From: an uncultured Pseudomonas sp.
GTDB lineage: Bacteria; Pseudomonadota; Gammaproteobacteria; Pseudomonadales; Pseudomonadaceae
Reading direction: 5' to 3'
Length of the DNA stretch: 16,362 nt
Assembly (NCBI GenBank): GCA_943914515.1
Contig: CALUCI010000122.1
Location: forward strand, 1 to 16,362
Shown here: positions 1-6,514 of the stretch, in pieces
How the letters are laid out: the number at the start of each line of letters is the position of its first letter
Numbering within the stretch: position 1 is the stretch's first letter
Notes under the pieces: model-generated
Told to the model about the DNA's origin: nothing
Seen by the model: the letters and a program-made list of their open reading frames with translations, nothing else
Database searches by the model: none
Position numbers and translations under genes: made by a program

Positions 1-184
1 CGGCGTCGAGCAGACCGGCAACGATGAACATTTTAACTTGCAGCATTGGGACCATCTCTGGCTGGCGAGCAGCGCCTTCCAGGAACTTGCCGCCCAGCAG
101 GCCGAAACCAATGGCGGTCCCCAGAGCACCCAGGCCGATCAGCAGAGCAACAGCGATAGCGGTAAGACCAACTACAGTTTCCAT
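1..184 (-). CDS. atpE: ATP synthase F0 subunit c (5' part, cut by window edge)
   Basis: The c subunit forms the proton-driven ring of the F1F0 ATP synthase in the inner membrane. The visible 61 codons begin [19 protein letters not shown] and cover the first transmembrane helix, the polar loop with the family RQP motif at residues 40-42, and the start of the second helix up to GLLDA. Asp60 in that motif aligns with the proton-carrying Asp61 of the E. coli protein. The Gly-rich first helix (residues 17-32) is typical of ring packing. The ATG at 184 is preceded by a very strong ribosome binding site (GGGAGGAAAG), fitting a subunit needed in many copies. The family is usually about 80-85 residues, so roughly 24 C-terminal residues lie outside the window. 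It is downstream of atpB in the atp operon. Confidence 0.97.
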
Positions 185-279
185 CTTTCCTCCCGACTTT
201 TACGTCGTATTGGTTAGGTTTTTTAGTTTGAAGCGGTAAAACAAAATCGTTTCTACAGCATGCCCTTGCGGACTTTTTC

Positions 280-307
280 GACCCTCTCCCGTAGTGGCGA
301 GAGGGTC
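280..307. repeat. Perfect 9-bp hairpin between atpB and atpE
   Basis: GACCCTCTC (280-288) and GAGAGGGTC (299-307) form a perfect 9-bp stem with a 10-nt loop, starting about 20 nt after the atpB stop. In the operon direction it is followed by GAAAAAG, not a run of U, so it does not look like a full rho-independent terminator. CCCTCTCC/GGAGAGGG palindromes are common intergenic elements in fluorescent pseudomonads. It may be one of these, or an mRNA processing or stability element inside the atp transcript. Confidence 0.6.
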
Positions 308-327
308 ATCAGACACGCCAGGCGGTC

Positions 328-1197
328 TTAATGGTTATCTTCGTGAGCCATCGACAGGTAGACGATGGTAAGCATCATGAAGATGAAGGCTTGCAGGGTG
401 ATGATCAGGATGTGGAATACAGCCCACGCCCATTGCAGCACGATGCCCAGACCGCTGAGCCACAGCAGGCCGGCGCCGAACATCACGGCAATCAGGATGA
501 ACACCAGCTCACCGGCATACATGTTGCCGAACAGACGCAGAGCCAGCGAGATCGGCTTGGCGATCAGGGTCACGAATTCGAGCAGGAAGTTGACCGGAAT
601 CAGCAGGATCTGAACGAAGATGTTCTTGCTGCCGAACGGGTGCAGGGTCAGTTCACCCAGGAAGCCGCCCAGGCCCTTGACCTTGATGCTGTAGAAAATG
701 ATCAGCGCGAACACACAGAAAGCCATGGCCAGGGTGGCGTTAGGGTCTGTGGTGGATACGGCGCGGAAAGGAATGTGCGGATCGCCGGAGATCAGGATCG
801 CCAGTTGAGGAATCCAGTCGACCGGTACCAGGTCGATGGCGTTCATCAGGAAGACCCAGACGAAGATGGTCAGCGCCAGCGGTGCGATGACCGGGCTACG
901 ACCGTGGAAGGAGTCCTTCACGCTGCCGTGTACGAACTCGACCAGCACTTCGACGAAGTTCTGCAGGCCGCCGGGCAGACCCGAGGTTGCTTTGCTCGCC
1001 GCAGCGCGGAAAAGAATGATGAAGAGCAGACCCAGACCGAAAGACCAGGCCAGGGTGTCCACGTGGAACGCCCAAAAGCCCATTGCCTTGGCTTCTGCTG
1101 CGGAGTGGGCGAAGCCCCAGCCGCCGTCTGGTAATTGACCGAAGGTCAGGTTCTGCAAGTGGTGCTGGATATAGCCCGAAGCGGTTTCTGCTGCCAT
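328..1197 (-). CDS. atpB: ATP synthase F0 subunit a
   Basis: Subunit a provides the two half-channels that let protons reach the c ring of F1F0 ATP synthase in the inner membrane. The 289-residue protein has a hydrophilic N-terminus (about 1-40) and hydrophobic segments near residues 50-64, 104-123, 160-172, 195-215 and two in the last 70 residues. The hallmark PISLALRLFGNMYAGEL is intact; Arg221 in LRLFGN corresponds to the essential Arg210 of E. coli. Length is normal for Pseudomonas. The ATG at 1197 has a GAGGCAA ribosome binding site. It lies 16 nt after atpI and 143 nt before atpE. The codons for Phe44-His45-Val46-Asp47 contain a 12-bp partial parS match. Confidence 0.98.
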   Translation of the reverse strand: MAAETASGYIQHHLQNLTFGQLPDGGWGFAHSAAEAKAMGFWAFHVDTLAWSFGLGLLFIILFRAAASKATSGLPGGLQNFVEVLVEFVHGSVKDSFHGRSPVIAPLALTIFVWVFLMNAIDLVPVDWIPQLAILISGDPHIPFRAVSTTDPNATLAMAFCVFALIIFYSIKVKGLGGFLGELTLHPFGSKNIFVQILLIPVNFLLEFVTLIAKPISLALRLFGNMYAGELVFILIAVMFGAGLLWLSGLGIVLQWAWAVFHILIITLQAFIFMMLTIVYLSMAHEDNH

Positions 1198-1213
1198 GTT
1201 TGCCTCAAACGCC

Positions 1214-1621
1214 CTAAGGTCTCGAAAGTCTTGTTTTCATCAGCAGGGGCGCGAACCAGCTGACCAGTTGGGTCAGCAAGAAGACGCCGAATACTGCTAA
1301 TGGCGCCAGTGGCTTCACTCCTGCGAACGTCAGTGCGAACAGCACCGCCGTCAAAATCAATTTGCCCGCCTCGCCTGCGTAAAACGACTTGACGATGGCT
1401 TGCGCTGCCCTGGCCCCGGTAAAACGGAACGCCTTATAGGCAAAGTACAGATTCGGTAGCCAGGCGATCAGTCCTCCACAGAGTCCTGAATAACCGCTGA
1501 CTGTCCCGCGCCACTGCCACAAAGCCAAAGCTGCCAACAGAAACACGACACATTGGGTCAGCAGTACCGGGAAAACCGCCCAGCGATGGAAAGGCAGGCG
1601 GTTTGGCGTGCGGGTTTCCAT
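1214..1621 (-). CDS. atpI: ATP synthase assembly/accessory protein I
   Basis: AtpI is a small membrane protein at the head of many atp operons, reported to help c-ring assembly and possibly ion supply; it is not part of the finished enzyme. The 135-residue product starts METRTPNRLPFHRWAVFPVLL and has about four hydrophobic segments (near 14-35, 42-60, 85-103 and 107-126), with the charged stretch FRFTGARAAQAI between the second and third. I chose the ATG at 1621 because AGGGGAG lies 8 nt before it and METR...NRLPFHR is the usual Pseudomonas start. The frame is open back to a TTG at 1648, which has no comparable ribosome binding site. It is the first gene of the atp operon here. Confidence 0.93.
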   Translation of the reverse strand: METRTPNRLPFHRWAVFPVLLTQCVVFLLAALALWQWRGTVSGYSGLCGGLIAWLPNLYFAYKAFRFTGARAAQAIVKSFYAGEAGKLILTAVLFALTFAGVKPLAPLAVFGVFLLTQLVSWFAPLLMKTRLSRP

Positions 1622-1696
1622 CAAAACTGCTCCCCTGAAGTCGGCCAACCAGTCAACTATGACTTGGCATAATTTGTGCCGACAAAATGCGCGCAG

Positions 1697-1725
1697 AGTA
1701 TAGGGGCGGTTTAACCCCTATTCAA
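1697..1725 (-). promoter_or_regulatory. Sigma70-type promoter of the atp operon
   Basis: On the minus strand, TTGAAT (1725-1720) and TATACT (1702-1697) are separated by exactly 17 nt, close to the RpoD consensus. Transcription should begin near 1690, leaving a leader of about 70 nt before atpI. A perfect inverted repeat, ATAGGGG/CCCCTAT (1700-1706 and 1715-1721), fills the spacer and overlaps both promoter elements. Confidence 0.7.
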
Positions 1726-1770
1726 CTGCCGGGTAGTGATTTCCGACTACGCGCTACAAAGGGAATTGTT

Positions 1771-2643
1771 TCAGCGGATGTGAGCTAGTACGCCCTGCAA
1801 CTCATCCAGGGAGTTGTAACGAATAACAAGTTGACCCTTGCCCTTGTCACCATGACGAATCTGCACGGAAGACCCCAAACGCTCTGCCAGCCGCTGTTCC
1901 AGGCGGGTTATGTCCGGATCTGCCTTGGCGGGTTCCGCAACTTCCGGCTTGCCGTTGAGCCACTGGCGAACCAACGCCTCGGTCTGGCGAACGGTCAAAC
2001 CTCGTGCGACAACGTGTCGCGCCCCATCAATCTGCTGTTCTTCAGGCAAACCGAGCAATGCACGGGCGTGCCCCATCTCCAGATCACCATGGGAAAGCAT
2101 GGTTTTGATGACATCCGGCAGCGCGATCAGACGCAGCAGGTTCGCCACGGTGACCCGCGACTTGCCGACTGCATCGGCGACCTGTTGCTGGGTGAGCTGG
2201 AACTCCGTCTGCAACCGTTGCAGGGCGACAGCTTCCTCAACCGGATTGAGGTCCTCGCGCTGGATGTTCTCGATCAGGGCCATGGCGATGGCCGCTTCGT
2301 CCGGAACGTCGCGGACCATTGCGGGGATGGTGTCCATGCCCGCCTGCTGACTGGCGCGCCAGCGGCGTTCGCCGGCGATGATTTCGTAACGGTCGCCGGC
2401 GATCGGGCGAACCACGATCGGCTGCATGACGCCCTGGTTCTTGATCGATTGCGCCAGCTCTTCCAGAGCCTGCGGGTCCATGTCCCGGCGTGGCTGGTAC
2501 TTGCCACGCTCGATCAGGTCCAGCGGCAGGTGTTGCAGTTCTTTCTTGTCGACCTTTACAGCCTGCTCTTCCAGCGTGCTGACGGTCGGACCACTCAGTA
2601 GTGCATCCAACCCACGTCCGAGACCCCGTTTCTTGACGGCCAT
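1771..2643 (-). CDS. parB: Chromosome partitioning protein ParB (CTPase, parS-binding)
   Basis: ParB loads on parS sites, closes as a CTP-dependent DNA clamp, spreads, and acts with ParA to segregate newly copied origins. The 290-residue protein shows the parts in order: N-terminal GLGRGLDALL (7-16), the segment that stimulates ParA; the ParB/Spo0J nuclease-like CTP-binding domain with GERRWR (91-96) and ENIQRE (125-130); a helix-turn-helix around LTQQQVADAVGKSRVTVANLL (150-170); and a C-terminal dimerisation domain from about 235. The start ATG at 2643 has TAAGGA 7 nt upstream. It follows parA by 9 nt. I see no convincing terminator between parB and the atp promoter. Matching parS sites occur inside recF in this window. 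Confidence 0.98.
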   Translation of the reverse strand: MAVKKRGLGRGLDALLSGPTVSTLEEQAVKVDKKELQHLPLDLIERGKYQPRRDMDPQALEELAQSIKNQGVMQPIVVRPIAGDRYEIIAGERRWRASQQAGMDTIPAMVRDVPDEAAIAMALIENIQREDLNPVEEAVALQRLQTEFQLTQQQVADAVGKSRVTVANLLRLIALPDVIKTMLSHGDLEMGHARALLGLPEEQQIDGARHVVARGLTVRQTEALVRQWLNGKPEVAEPAKADPDITRLEQRLAERLGSSVQIRHGDKGKGQLVIRYNSLDELQGVLAHIR

Positions 2644-2652
2644 ACGGATTCC

Positions 2653-3444
2653 TTAAGTTGTCTGTGCAGTACGAGTTTGACGGCGTTGGCGACGAACGAA
2701 TTCGCCAGCCAGCGCCAGATAAGCCAGGGCGCCACGGGATTGCTTGTCGTAGGCCAGCGCAGGCATGCCGAAGCTGGGAGCCTCGGCCAGGCGGATGTTG
2801 CGCGGGATGACCGTGTCGTAGAGCTGTTCGCCAAAATGCTCCTTGAGCTGAACCGACACATCGTTGTTCAGGCTCAGGCGCGGGTCGTACATGGTTCGCA
2901 GCAAGCCTTCGATCTTGAGCTCGGGATTCAACCGCGCGGCAATGCGCTTGATGTTATCCACAAGGTCGCTCAGACCTTCCAGCGCGTAGTACTCGCACTG
3001 CATCGGAATGATCACGCCATCGGCGGCGACCAAGGCGTTCAGGGTCAGCATCGACAATGACGGTGGGCAGTCGATGAGGATGTAGTCGTAATTTTCACGG
3101 ATTGGCGCCAGCGCATTGCGCAGACGGCTTTCCTTCATCTGCATTTCCAGCAAGACCACCTCGGCGGCGGTGAGGTCGCGGTTTGCCGGCAACAGCTGAT
3201 AACCACCGTGTTCGGAGAAATGCATGGCCTGGGCCAGATCGCATTCGCCGATCAACAGGTCATAGACCGAATGTTCCAGGACATGTTTATCCACACCACT
3301 GCCCATGGTGGCATTGCCCTGTGGATCGAGATCGATCAGCAGCACGCGGCGCTTGGTTGCCACCAGCGATGCTGCGAGATTGATGCAGGTGGTGGTTTTA
3401 CCCACGCCACCCTTCTGGTTCGCAATTGCGAATACCTTAGCCAT
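2653..3444 (-). CDS. parA: Chromosome partitioning ATPase ParA (Soj family)
   Basis: ParA binds non-specific DNA as an ATP dimer; ParB-stimulated hydrolysis makes a gradient that moves the origin. The 263-residue protein has the deviant Walker A motif KGGVGKTT (11-18), a LIDLDPQGN segment (36-44) and the Walker B-type motif DCPPSLS near residue 125. It has no N-terminal DNA-binding extension, which marks the short chromosomal Soj-type rather than the plasmid P1-type ParA. The ATG at 3444 has only a weak upstream GGGAA, and the gene starts 18 nt after the rsmG stop, so translational coupling is likely. Two exact DnaA boxes (2954-2962 and 3287-3295) lie in its coding sequence. Confidence 0.98.
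   Translation of the reverse strand: MAKVFAIANQKGGVGKTTTCINLAASLVATKRRVLLIDLDPQGNATMGSGVDKHVLEHSVYDLLIGECDLAQAMHFSEHGGYQLLPANRDLTAAEVVLLEMQMKESRLRNALAPIRENYDYILIDCPPSLSMLTLNALVAADGVIIPMQCEYYALEGLSDLVDNIKRIAARLNPELKIEGLLRTMYDPRLSLNNDVSVQLKEHFGEQLYDTVIPRNIRLAEAPSFGMPALAYDKQSRGALAYLALAGEFVRRQRRQTRTAQTT
2954..2962. promoter_or_regulatory. Exact DnaA box inside parA
   Basis: TTATCCACA, matching the DnaA consensus 9 of 9, within the parA reading frame. Whether DnaA binds it is an inference. Confidence 0.45.
3287..3295. promoter_or_regulatory. Exact DnaA box inside parA
   Basis: Second TTATCCACA (9 of 9) in parA, 333 bp from the first and in the same orientation. Confidence 0.45.
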
Positions 3445-3462
3445 TCTTGCTTGTGTTCCCAG

Positions 3463-4107
3463 TCATGCCGTGCGGCGCAGTATCAGCAGATGGCGCTGGC
3501 CTTGGCAACCGGGGACGGTCAGGGCCTGCTCGCTATCCACTTTGAAATCTGCTGGCAATGCTACCAGCTCATCAGCCGGATGCAGTCCTTTCATTGCCAG
3601 CCACTGCGTCTGGGTGTCCCCCAGGTGCCGCGTCCAGTTGGTGAAGTTTTCCATGCTGCTGAAAGCACGTGAAATGATCCCGGTGAACGGCTGCGCTGGC
3701 TGAAACTCCTCAGCCCGCTTGTGGATAACCGTCAGGTTGTCCAGCTTCAGTTCCAGTTTCACCTGGGTCAGGAAACGGGTTTTCTTGCCATTGCTGTCGA
3801 GCACCGTGACCTGCTTGTCAGGATGCAGGATAGACAATGGAATTCCAGGCATGCCACCGCCGCTGCCAACATCCAGCCAGCGGTCGCTGTGGATAAACGA
3901 CATCACACTCAGACTGTCGAGCAGATGGCGCGAGACCATTTCATCCGGGTCACGCACTGCGGTGAGGTTGTAGGCCTTGTTCCACTTTATCAACAGGGCC
4001 AGGTAGGCAAGCAATTGCTCTTGCTGGGTGGCGCTCAGTTCAAGCCCGAGTTGGCGGGCACCTGTGGACAACTCATCGGCGTGTTTTTCGGTGACCATAG
4101 AACTCAA
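3463..4107 (-). CDS. rsmG: 16S rRNA (guanine-N7) methyltransferase
   Basis: RsmG (formerly GidB) methylates N7 of G527 in 16S rRNA using S-adenosylmethionine; loss gives low-level streptomycin resistance in several bacteria. The 214-residue protein has an N-terminal helical part with the conserved WNKAYNLTA (42-50), then the SAM-binding loop LDVGSGGGMPGIPLSI (78-93) of a class I methyltransferase fold, and ends in LLILRRTA. Two starts are possible. TTG at 4107 has GGAG 8 nt upstream and overlaps the mnmG stop codon; ATG at 4098 has no good site at proper distance. I prefer the TTG, giving MSSMVTEKHADELS. It is in the mnmG-rsmG-parA-parB group. Two exact DnaA boxes lie inside it. Confidence 0.95.
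   Translation of the reverse strand: MSSMVTEKHADELSTGARQLGLELSATQQEQLLAYLALLIKWNKAYNLTAVRDPDEMVSRHLLDSLSVMSFIHSDRWLDVGSGGGMPGIPLSILHPDKQVTVLDSNGKKTRFLTQVKLELKLDNLTVIHKRAEEFQPAQPFTGIISRAFSSMENFTNWTRHLGDTQTQWLAMKGLHPADELVALPADFKVDSEQALTVPGCQGQRHLLILRRTA
3720..3728. promoter_or_regulatory. Exact DnaA box inside rsmG
   Basis: TGTGGATAA (reverse complement of TTATCCACA, 9 of 9) within the rsmG reading frame. Confidence 0.45.
3888..3896. promoter_or_regulatory. Exact DnaA box inside rsmG
   Basis: Second TGTGGATAA (9 of 9) in rsmG, 168 bp from the first and in the same orientation. Confidence 0.45.
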
Positions 4108-5996
4108 GCGCTTTGCTCCAGACCGCGGCCGGCGCCGCGTTTCTTCAGATGAATCAGCAACAGGGAAATCGCCGCCGGGGTCACACCGGGAATACGTGAC
4201 GCCTGGCCCAGGGTCTCTGGCCGCGACTGGCCGAGCTTGCCCTGAATCTCCTTGGATAATCCGGAAATACCGCTGTAATCGATATCGTCCGGCAGGCGCG
4301 TGTCTTCGCTGGCCCGCAGACGAGCGATTTCTTCCTGTTGCCGGTCGATGTAACCGGCGTATTTGGTTTTGATCTCGACCTGCTCGGCGACCTGATCGCT
4401 GACATCACTGCCCCCGGTCACCTCCACCAGTCCGACGTAGTCGATTTCCGGGCGGCTCAACAGACTGAGCAAGTTGTATTCATGGCTCAACGGCGTGCCG
4501 AAACGCTCGGCGACAGCCTTGCCCTGCTCGGTGTCAGGACGAATCCAGGTGGTTTTCAGGCGTTGCTCTTCACGTTCGATGCCCTCGCGCTTGGCGCTGA
4601 AGGCAGCCCAACGCGCGTCATCCACCAAGCCCAGCTCGCGGCCTTTCTCGGTCAGGCGCAGGTCGGCGTTGTCTTCGCGAAGAATCAGGCGGTACTCGGC
4701 GCGGGAAGTGAACATGCGGTACGGCTCCTGAGTACCCAGGGTAATCAGGTCGTCGACCAGCACTCCCAGATACGCCTCGTCGCGACGCGGGCACCAGCTT
4801 TCCAGGCCTTTGGCCCGCAGCGCAGCGTTGGTCCCGGCCAGCAACCCTTGCGCACCGGCTTCTTCGTAGCCCGTGGTGCCATTGATCTGGCCCGCGAAGA
4901 ACAAACCGCCGATGACTTTGGTTTCCAGGCTGTATTTCAGATCCCGAGGATCGAAGTAGTCGTACTCGATGGCATAGCCCGGGCGAACGATATGGGCGTT
5001 TTCCATACCCCGGATCGAACGAACGATCTGCAACTGGACATCGAACGGCAGGGATGTGGATATCCCGTTCGGGTACAGCTCATGCGTGTTCAGGCCTTCG
5101 GGCTCGATGAAGACCTGATGGCTCTCTTTGTCGGCAAAGCGATGGATCTTGTCTTCGATCGAAGGGCAGTAACGCGGGCCGATACCTTCGATGACACCGG
5201 AATACATCGGCGAACGGTCGAGGTTGGACGCGATGATCTCGTGGGTGCGGGCGTTGGTATGGGTAATCCAGCAACTGACCTGCCGAGGATGCATCTCTTT
5301 CGAGCCCATGAACGACATCACCGGGATCGGAGTGTCGCCGGCCTGCTCGGTCATCACCGAGAAATCCACAGAGCGGCCATCGATACGGGGTGGCGTGCCG
5401 GTCTTCAGGCGTCCGACACGTAACGGCAGTTCGCGCATGCGGTGCGCTAATGCAATTGCGGGCGGATCGCCAGCGCGACCGCCGGAGTAGTTCTGCAAAC
5501 CGATGTGGATAAGTCCGGCGAGAAAGGTCCCCGTCGTCAATACAACCGAGTCAGCGAGGAAACGCAGGCCCATTTGCGTAACCACACCGCGCACCTGGTC
5601 CTGCTCGACGATCAGGTCGTCACAGGACTGCTGAAATATCCACAGGTTGGGCTGGTTCTCGAGGATCTCCCGGACCACTGCCTTGTAGATCGCGCGATCA
5701 GCCTGCGCACGGGTTGCCCGCACCGCCGGGCCTTTGCGGTTGTTCAGAACGCGGAACTGGATGCCGCTCTTGTCAGTGGCCAGTGCCATCGCACCGCCAA
5801 GCGCATCGATTTCCTTGACCAGGTGGCTTTTGCCGATACCACCGATGGCCGGGTTGCAGCTCATGTGACCGAGGGTTTCCACGTTATGGGTCAACAGCAG
5901 GGTTTTCACGCCCATGCGTGCTGACGCAAGCGCAGCCTCGGTACCGGCATGGCCGCCGCCGATGACGATCACTTCAAAACGGGAAGGGAAATCCAC
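4104..5996 (-). CDS. mnmG: tRNA uridine-5-carboxymethylaminomethyl modification enzyme MnmG
   Basis: MnmG (GidA) binds FAD and NADH and, as a complex with MnmE, adds a carboxymethylaminomethyl or aminomethyl group to C5 of wobble U34 in a set of tRNAs. The 630-residue protein has the Rossmann FAD motif GGGHAG at 13-18, the family stretch CNPAIGGIGKSHLVKEID after it, the GRAGDPP loop with the conserved YSGGRAGD, and the C-terminal helical tRNA/MnmE-binding domain ending ...RGAGRGLEQSA. Tandem GTG codons stand at 5999 and 5996; I chose 5996 because GAGG lies 6 nt before it and the usual Pseudomonas start is MDFPSRFEV. The frame stays open to a TTG at 6044 with no support. It overlaps the rsmG TTG start. 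Confidence 0.96.
   Translation of the reverse strand: MDFPSRFEVIVIGGGHAGTEAALASARMGVKTLLLTHNVETLGHMSCNPAIGGIGKSHLVKEIDALGGAMALATDKSGIQFRVLNNRKGPAVRATRAQADRAIYKAVVREILENQPNLWIFQQSCDDLIVEQDQVRGVVTQMGLRFLADSVVLTTGTFLAGLIHIGLQNYSGGRAGDPPAIALAHRMRELPLRVGRLKTGTPPRIDGRSVDFSVMTEQAGDTPIPVMSFMGSKEMHPRQVSCWITHTNARTHEIIASNLDRSPMYSGVIEGIGPRYCPSIEDKIHRFADKESHQVFIEPEGLNTHELYPNGISTSLPFDVQLQIVRSIRGMENAHIVRPGYAIEYDYFDPRDLKYSLETKVIGGLFFAGQINGTTGYEEAGAQGLLAGTNAALRAKGLESWCPRRDEAYLGVLVDDLITLGTQEPYRMFTSRAEYRLILREDNADLRLTEKGRELGLVDDARWAAFSAKREGIEREEQRLKTTWIRPDTEQGKAVAERFGTPLSHEYNLLSLLSRPEIDYVGLVEVTGGSDVSDQVAEQVEIKTKYAGYIDRQQEEIARLRASEDTRLPDDIDYSGISGLSKEIQGKLGQSRPETLGQASRIPGVTPAAISLLLIHLKKRGAGRGLEQSA
5504..5512. promoter_or_regulatory. 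Exact DnaA box inside mnmG
   Basis: TGTGGATAA (9 of 9) within mnmG. Near-matches TGTGGATAT (5054-5062) and ATATCCACA (5636-5644), each 8 of 9, are also in this gene. Confidence 0.45.
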
Positions 5997-6043
5997 CACG
6001 CACCTCGTGCCTGTTTCGGGAATAGATAAAGGGATAGCGGGCA

Positions 6044-6049
6044 AGTATA
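6044..6049 (-). promoter_or_regulatory. Possible -10 element of mnmG
   Basis: TATACT on the minus strand, about 48 nt before the mnmG start, is a good -10 hexamer. The sequence 17 nt upstream (TCCTTT) is a poor -35, and the spacer holds a run of seven G. This may be a weak or activator-dependent promoter for the mnmG-rsmG-parA-parB group. Confidence 0.35.
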
Positions 6050-6281
6050 GGGACTTCCCCCCCTCTAAAGGAACCTTCTGAGCAAAATTTAACCAGCCTG
6101 TGGATGAATGGCCGTAATAGAAATAACTAGAGAGAGATTTATAAAAGCTTTGTTTTTATGTTTATTCTTAGTGCACGACCTATCTGTGGATAACGTTACA
6201 CAGGCCTTTTATTACGTGATGTACAGCGATTCAAAACCCTGTGGTTCACTGCCCTTGTGGGCTATGGATAAGCGACTTAAG

Positions 6282-6312
6282 CCTGTGGATTAAATGCCTT
6301 TTTACCCACAGG
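6282..6312. repeat. Inverted pair of DnaA-like boxes
   Basis: CCTGTGG (6282-6288) and CCACAGG (6306-6312) form a perfect 7-bp inverted repeat around a 17-nt centre, so the two near-match DnaA boxes here face each other. Confidence 0.45.
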
Positions 6313-6474
6313 CGAATTTATCTTCAGCAATGGAGCCCAGTTATCAACGGAGCTGAAGGAGGGTTTTCCACAGGGCTTATCCGGGCGTATTGCAGACAGA
6401 CGGGCACGCGAAAGCCCCGGGCAAGCCGGAGCTGTCAGCAGAACAAGAGGGAATGTACGAAGCGGACGCTACAA

Positions 6475-6498
6475 CCGGGCCAGCAGATTCGGGCCCGG
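6475..6498 (-). terminator. Hairpin after mnmE, possible terminator
   Basis: CCGGGCC (6475-6481) and GGCCCGG (6492-6498) make a perfect GC-only 7-bp stem with a 10-nt loop, 16 nt beyond the mnmE stop. In the mnmE direction it is followed by TTGTAGC, a poor U-tract, so termination efficiency is uncertain. Confidence 0.45.
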
Positions 6499-6514
6499 CT
6501 GTGGATAAAGGGAC

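Larger units (their letters stand above)
6099..6508. other. Non-coding DnaA-box cluster, oriC-like, between mnmG and mnmE
   Basis: This gap of about 520 bp (5997-6514) has no credible gene. It holds two exact DnaA boxes, 6185-6193 and 6500-6508, and five 8-of-9 boxes: 6099-6107 (TGTGGATGA), 6263-6271 (TATGGATAA), 6284-6292 (TGTGGATTA), 6302-6310 (TTACCCACA) and 6364-6372 (TTTTCCACA). A weaker TTATCAACG is at 6341-6349. An AT-rich stretch (about 6112-6172) lies just left of the first exact box. The order of parts and several shared strings match the rpmH-dnaA gap. Work on P. putida and P. aeruginosa in about 1990 (Yee and Smith, as I recall) described two regions able to drive plasmid replication near dnaA; this may be the second. 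Activity here is an inference. Confidence 0.6.

Noticed and set aside
280..307. atpB-atpE hairpin as a true terminator
   Set aside because: No U-tract follows, and ending transcription there would cut off atpE and the rest of the essential atp operon.
1741..1770. Terminator after parB
   Set aside because: Only a weak GTAG/CTAC pairing and no U-tract; too poor to list.
6108..6293. 61-codon plus-strand frame in the mnmG-mnmE gap
   Set aside because: It has no ribosome binding site and spans the AT-rich stretch and DnaA boxes; the protein has no family features.
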